This document shows, one piece after another, positions 63,911-64,000 of a stretch of DNA of 64,000 bases. The stretch lies in the NCBI RefSeq assembly GCF_900106745.1, contig NZ_FNNV01000007.1:232377-296376 (forward strand), in the 5' to 3' direction. The stretch is from Paenibacillus sp. CF384. Its GTDB lineage: Bacteria; Bacillota; Bacilli; Paenibacillales; Paenibacillaceae. Below the pieces are notes generated by a model. That model worked only from the letters and a program-made list of their open reading frames with translations, was not told the origin of the DNA and ran no database searches. The first letter of the stretch is position 1; every line of letters starts with the position of its first letter. A program made the translations under genes and the position numbers.

Positions 63911-64000
63911 TTTATGGAGAGTTTGATCCTGGCTCAGGACGAACGCTGGCGGCGTGCCTAATACATGCAAGTCGAGCGGAGTTATTCCTTCGGGGATAGC
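63911..64000 (+). rRNA. 16S rRNA, 5' end only
   Basis: The sequence TATGGAGAGTTTGATCCTGG and the continuation GACGAACGCTGGCGGCGTGCC are the conserved start of bacterial 16S rRNA. 90 nt are in the window, ending in the first variable region (V1). The exact 5' end is estimated by comparison with B. subtilis. Confidence 0.97.

Overview
The window is the replication-origin region of a low-to-mid GC, endospore-forming Firmicute, most probably Paenibacillaceae (Paenibacillus or Cohnella type). The gene order rnpA-rpmH-oriC-dnaA-dnaN-yaaA-recF-remB-gyrB-gyrA, the neighbouring yidC-jag-mnmE-mnmG-rsmG-noc-parA-parB block and the walRKHIJ-htrC-rlmH block follow Bacillus subtilis. Spore-linked genes (yyaC, a YheC/YheD ATP-grasp, YjzC-like) and the LplB/YesMN cluster fit Paenibacillaceae. 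I infer the family from gene content and a 90-nt stretch of 16S rRNA; the species cannot be named.

Layout. 0-3.8 kb: 5' end of a sugar ABC permease divergent from a YesN/YesM-type two-component system. 3.8-7.1 kb: a siderophore uptake operon (binding lipoprotein plus two FecCD permeases, no ATPase) behind a sigma-A promoter with a Fur box. 7.1-8.3 kb: small unknown genes. 8.4-12.3 kb: a heme stress module, hssRS-hrtBA. 12.4-14.8 kb: a HAD phosphatase and two unknown proteins. 14.9-17.4 kb: an AT-rich island with a rolling-circle Rep protein, a pT181-like double-strand origin, a candidate single-strand origin and small ORFs, lying against the 3' end of rlmH. 17.5-26.1 kb: rlmH, a CxxH/CxxC protein, htrC, walJIHKR. 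26.3-38.6 kb: an M23 peptidase, purA, dnaB, rplI, gdpP, yybS, a CBS protein, an LCP protein, rpsR-ssb-rpsF. 38.7-42.6 kb: a YjzC-like gene, a structured non-coding stretch with a tandem hairpin repeat, tRNA-Ser(CGA), DUF951, DUF3343, yyaC, DUF4446 and a cysteine-desulfurase-like enzyme. 42.7-51.7 kb: parB-parA-noc with two perfect parS sites, rsmG-mnmG-mnmE, jag-yidC-rnpA, rpmH. 51.7-63.9 kb: bipartite oriC around dnaA, then dnaN to gyrA, an HD-GYP gene and the start of an rRNA operon at the right edge.

Transcription runs away from oriC on both sides: most genes left of dnaA are on the minus strand and most to the right are on the plus strand. Most of the window is core genome for replication, segregation, tRNA modification and cell-wall control. 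The accessory parts are the siderophore and heme loci and the 14.9-17.4 kb island.

The least ordinary element is that island. It carries the parts of a minimal rolling-circle replicon (initiator, nick-site hairpin and initiator-binding-like hairpin, a lagging-strand origin-like hairpin, and a possible ssDNA-binding protein), with no recognisable integrase or mobilization partner. It sits where SCC-type elements insert in other Firmicutes.
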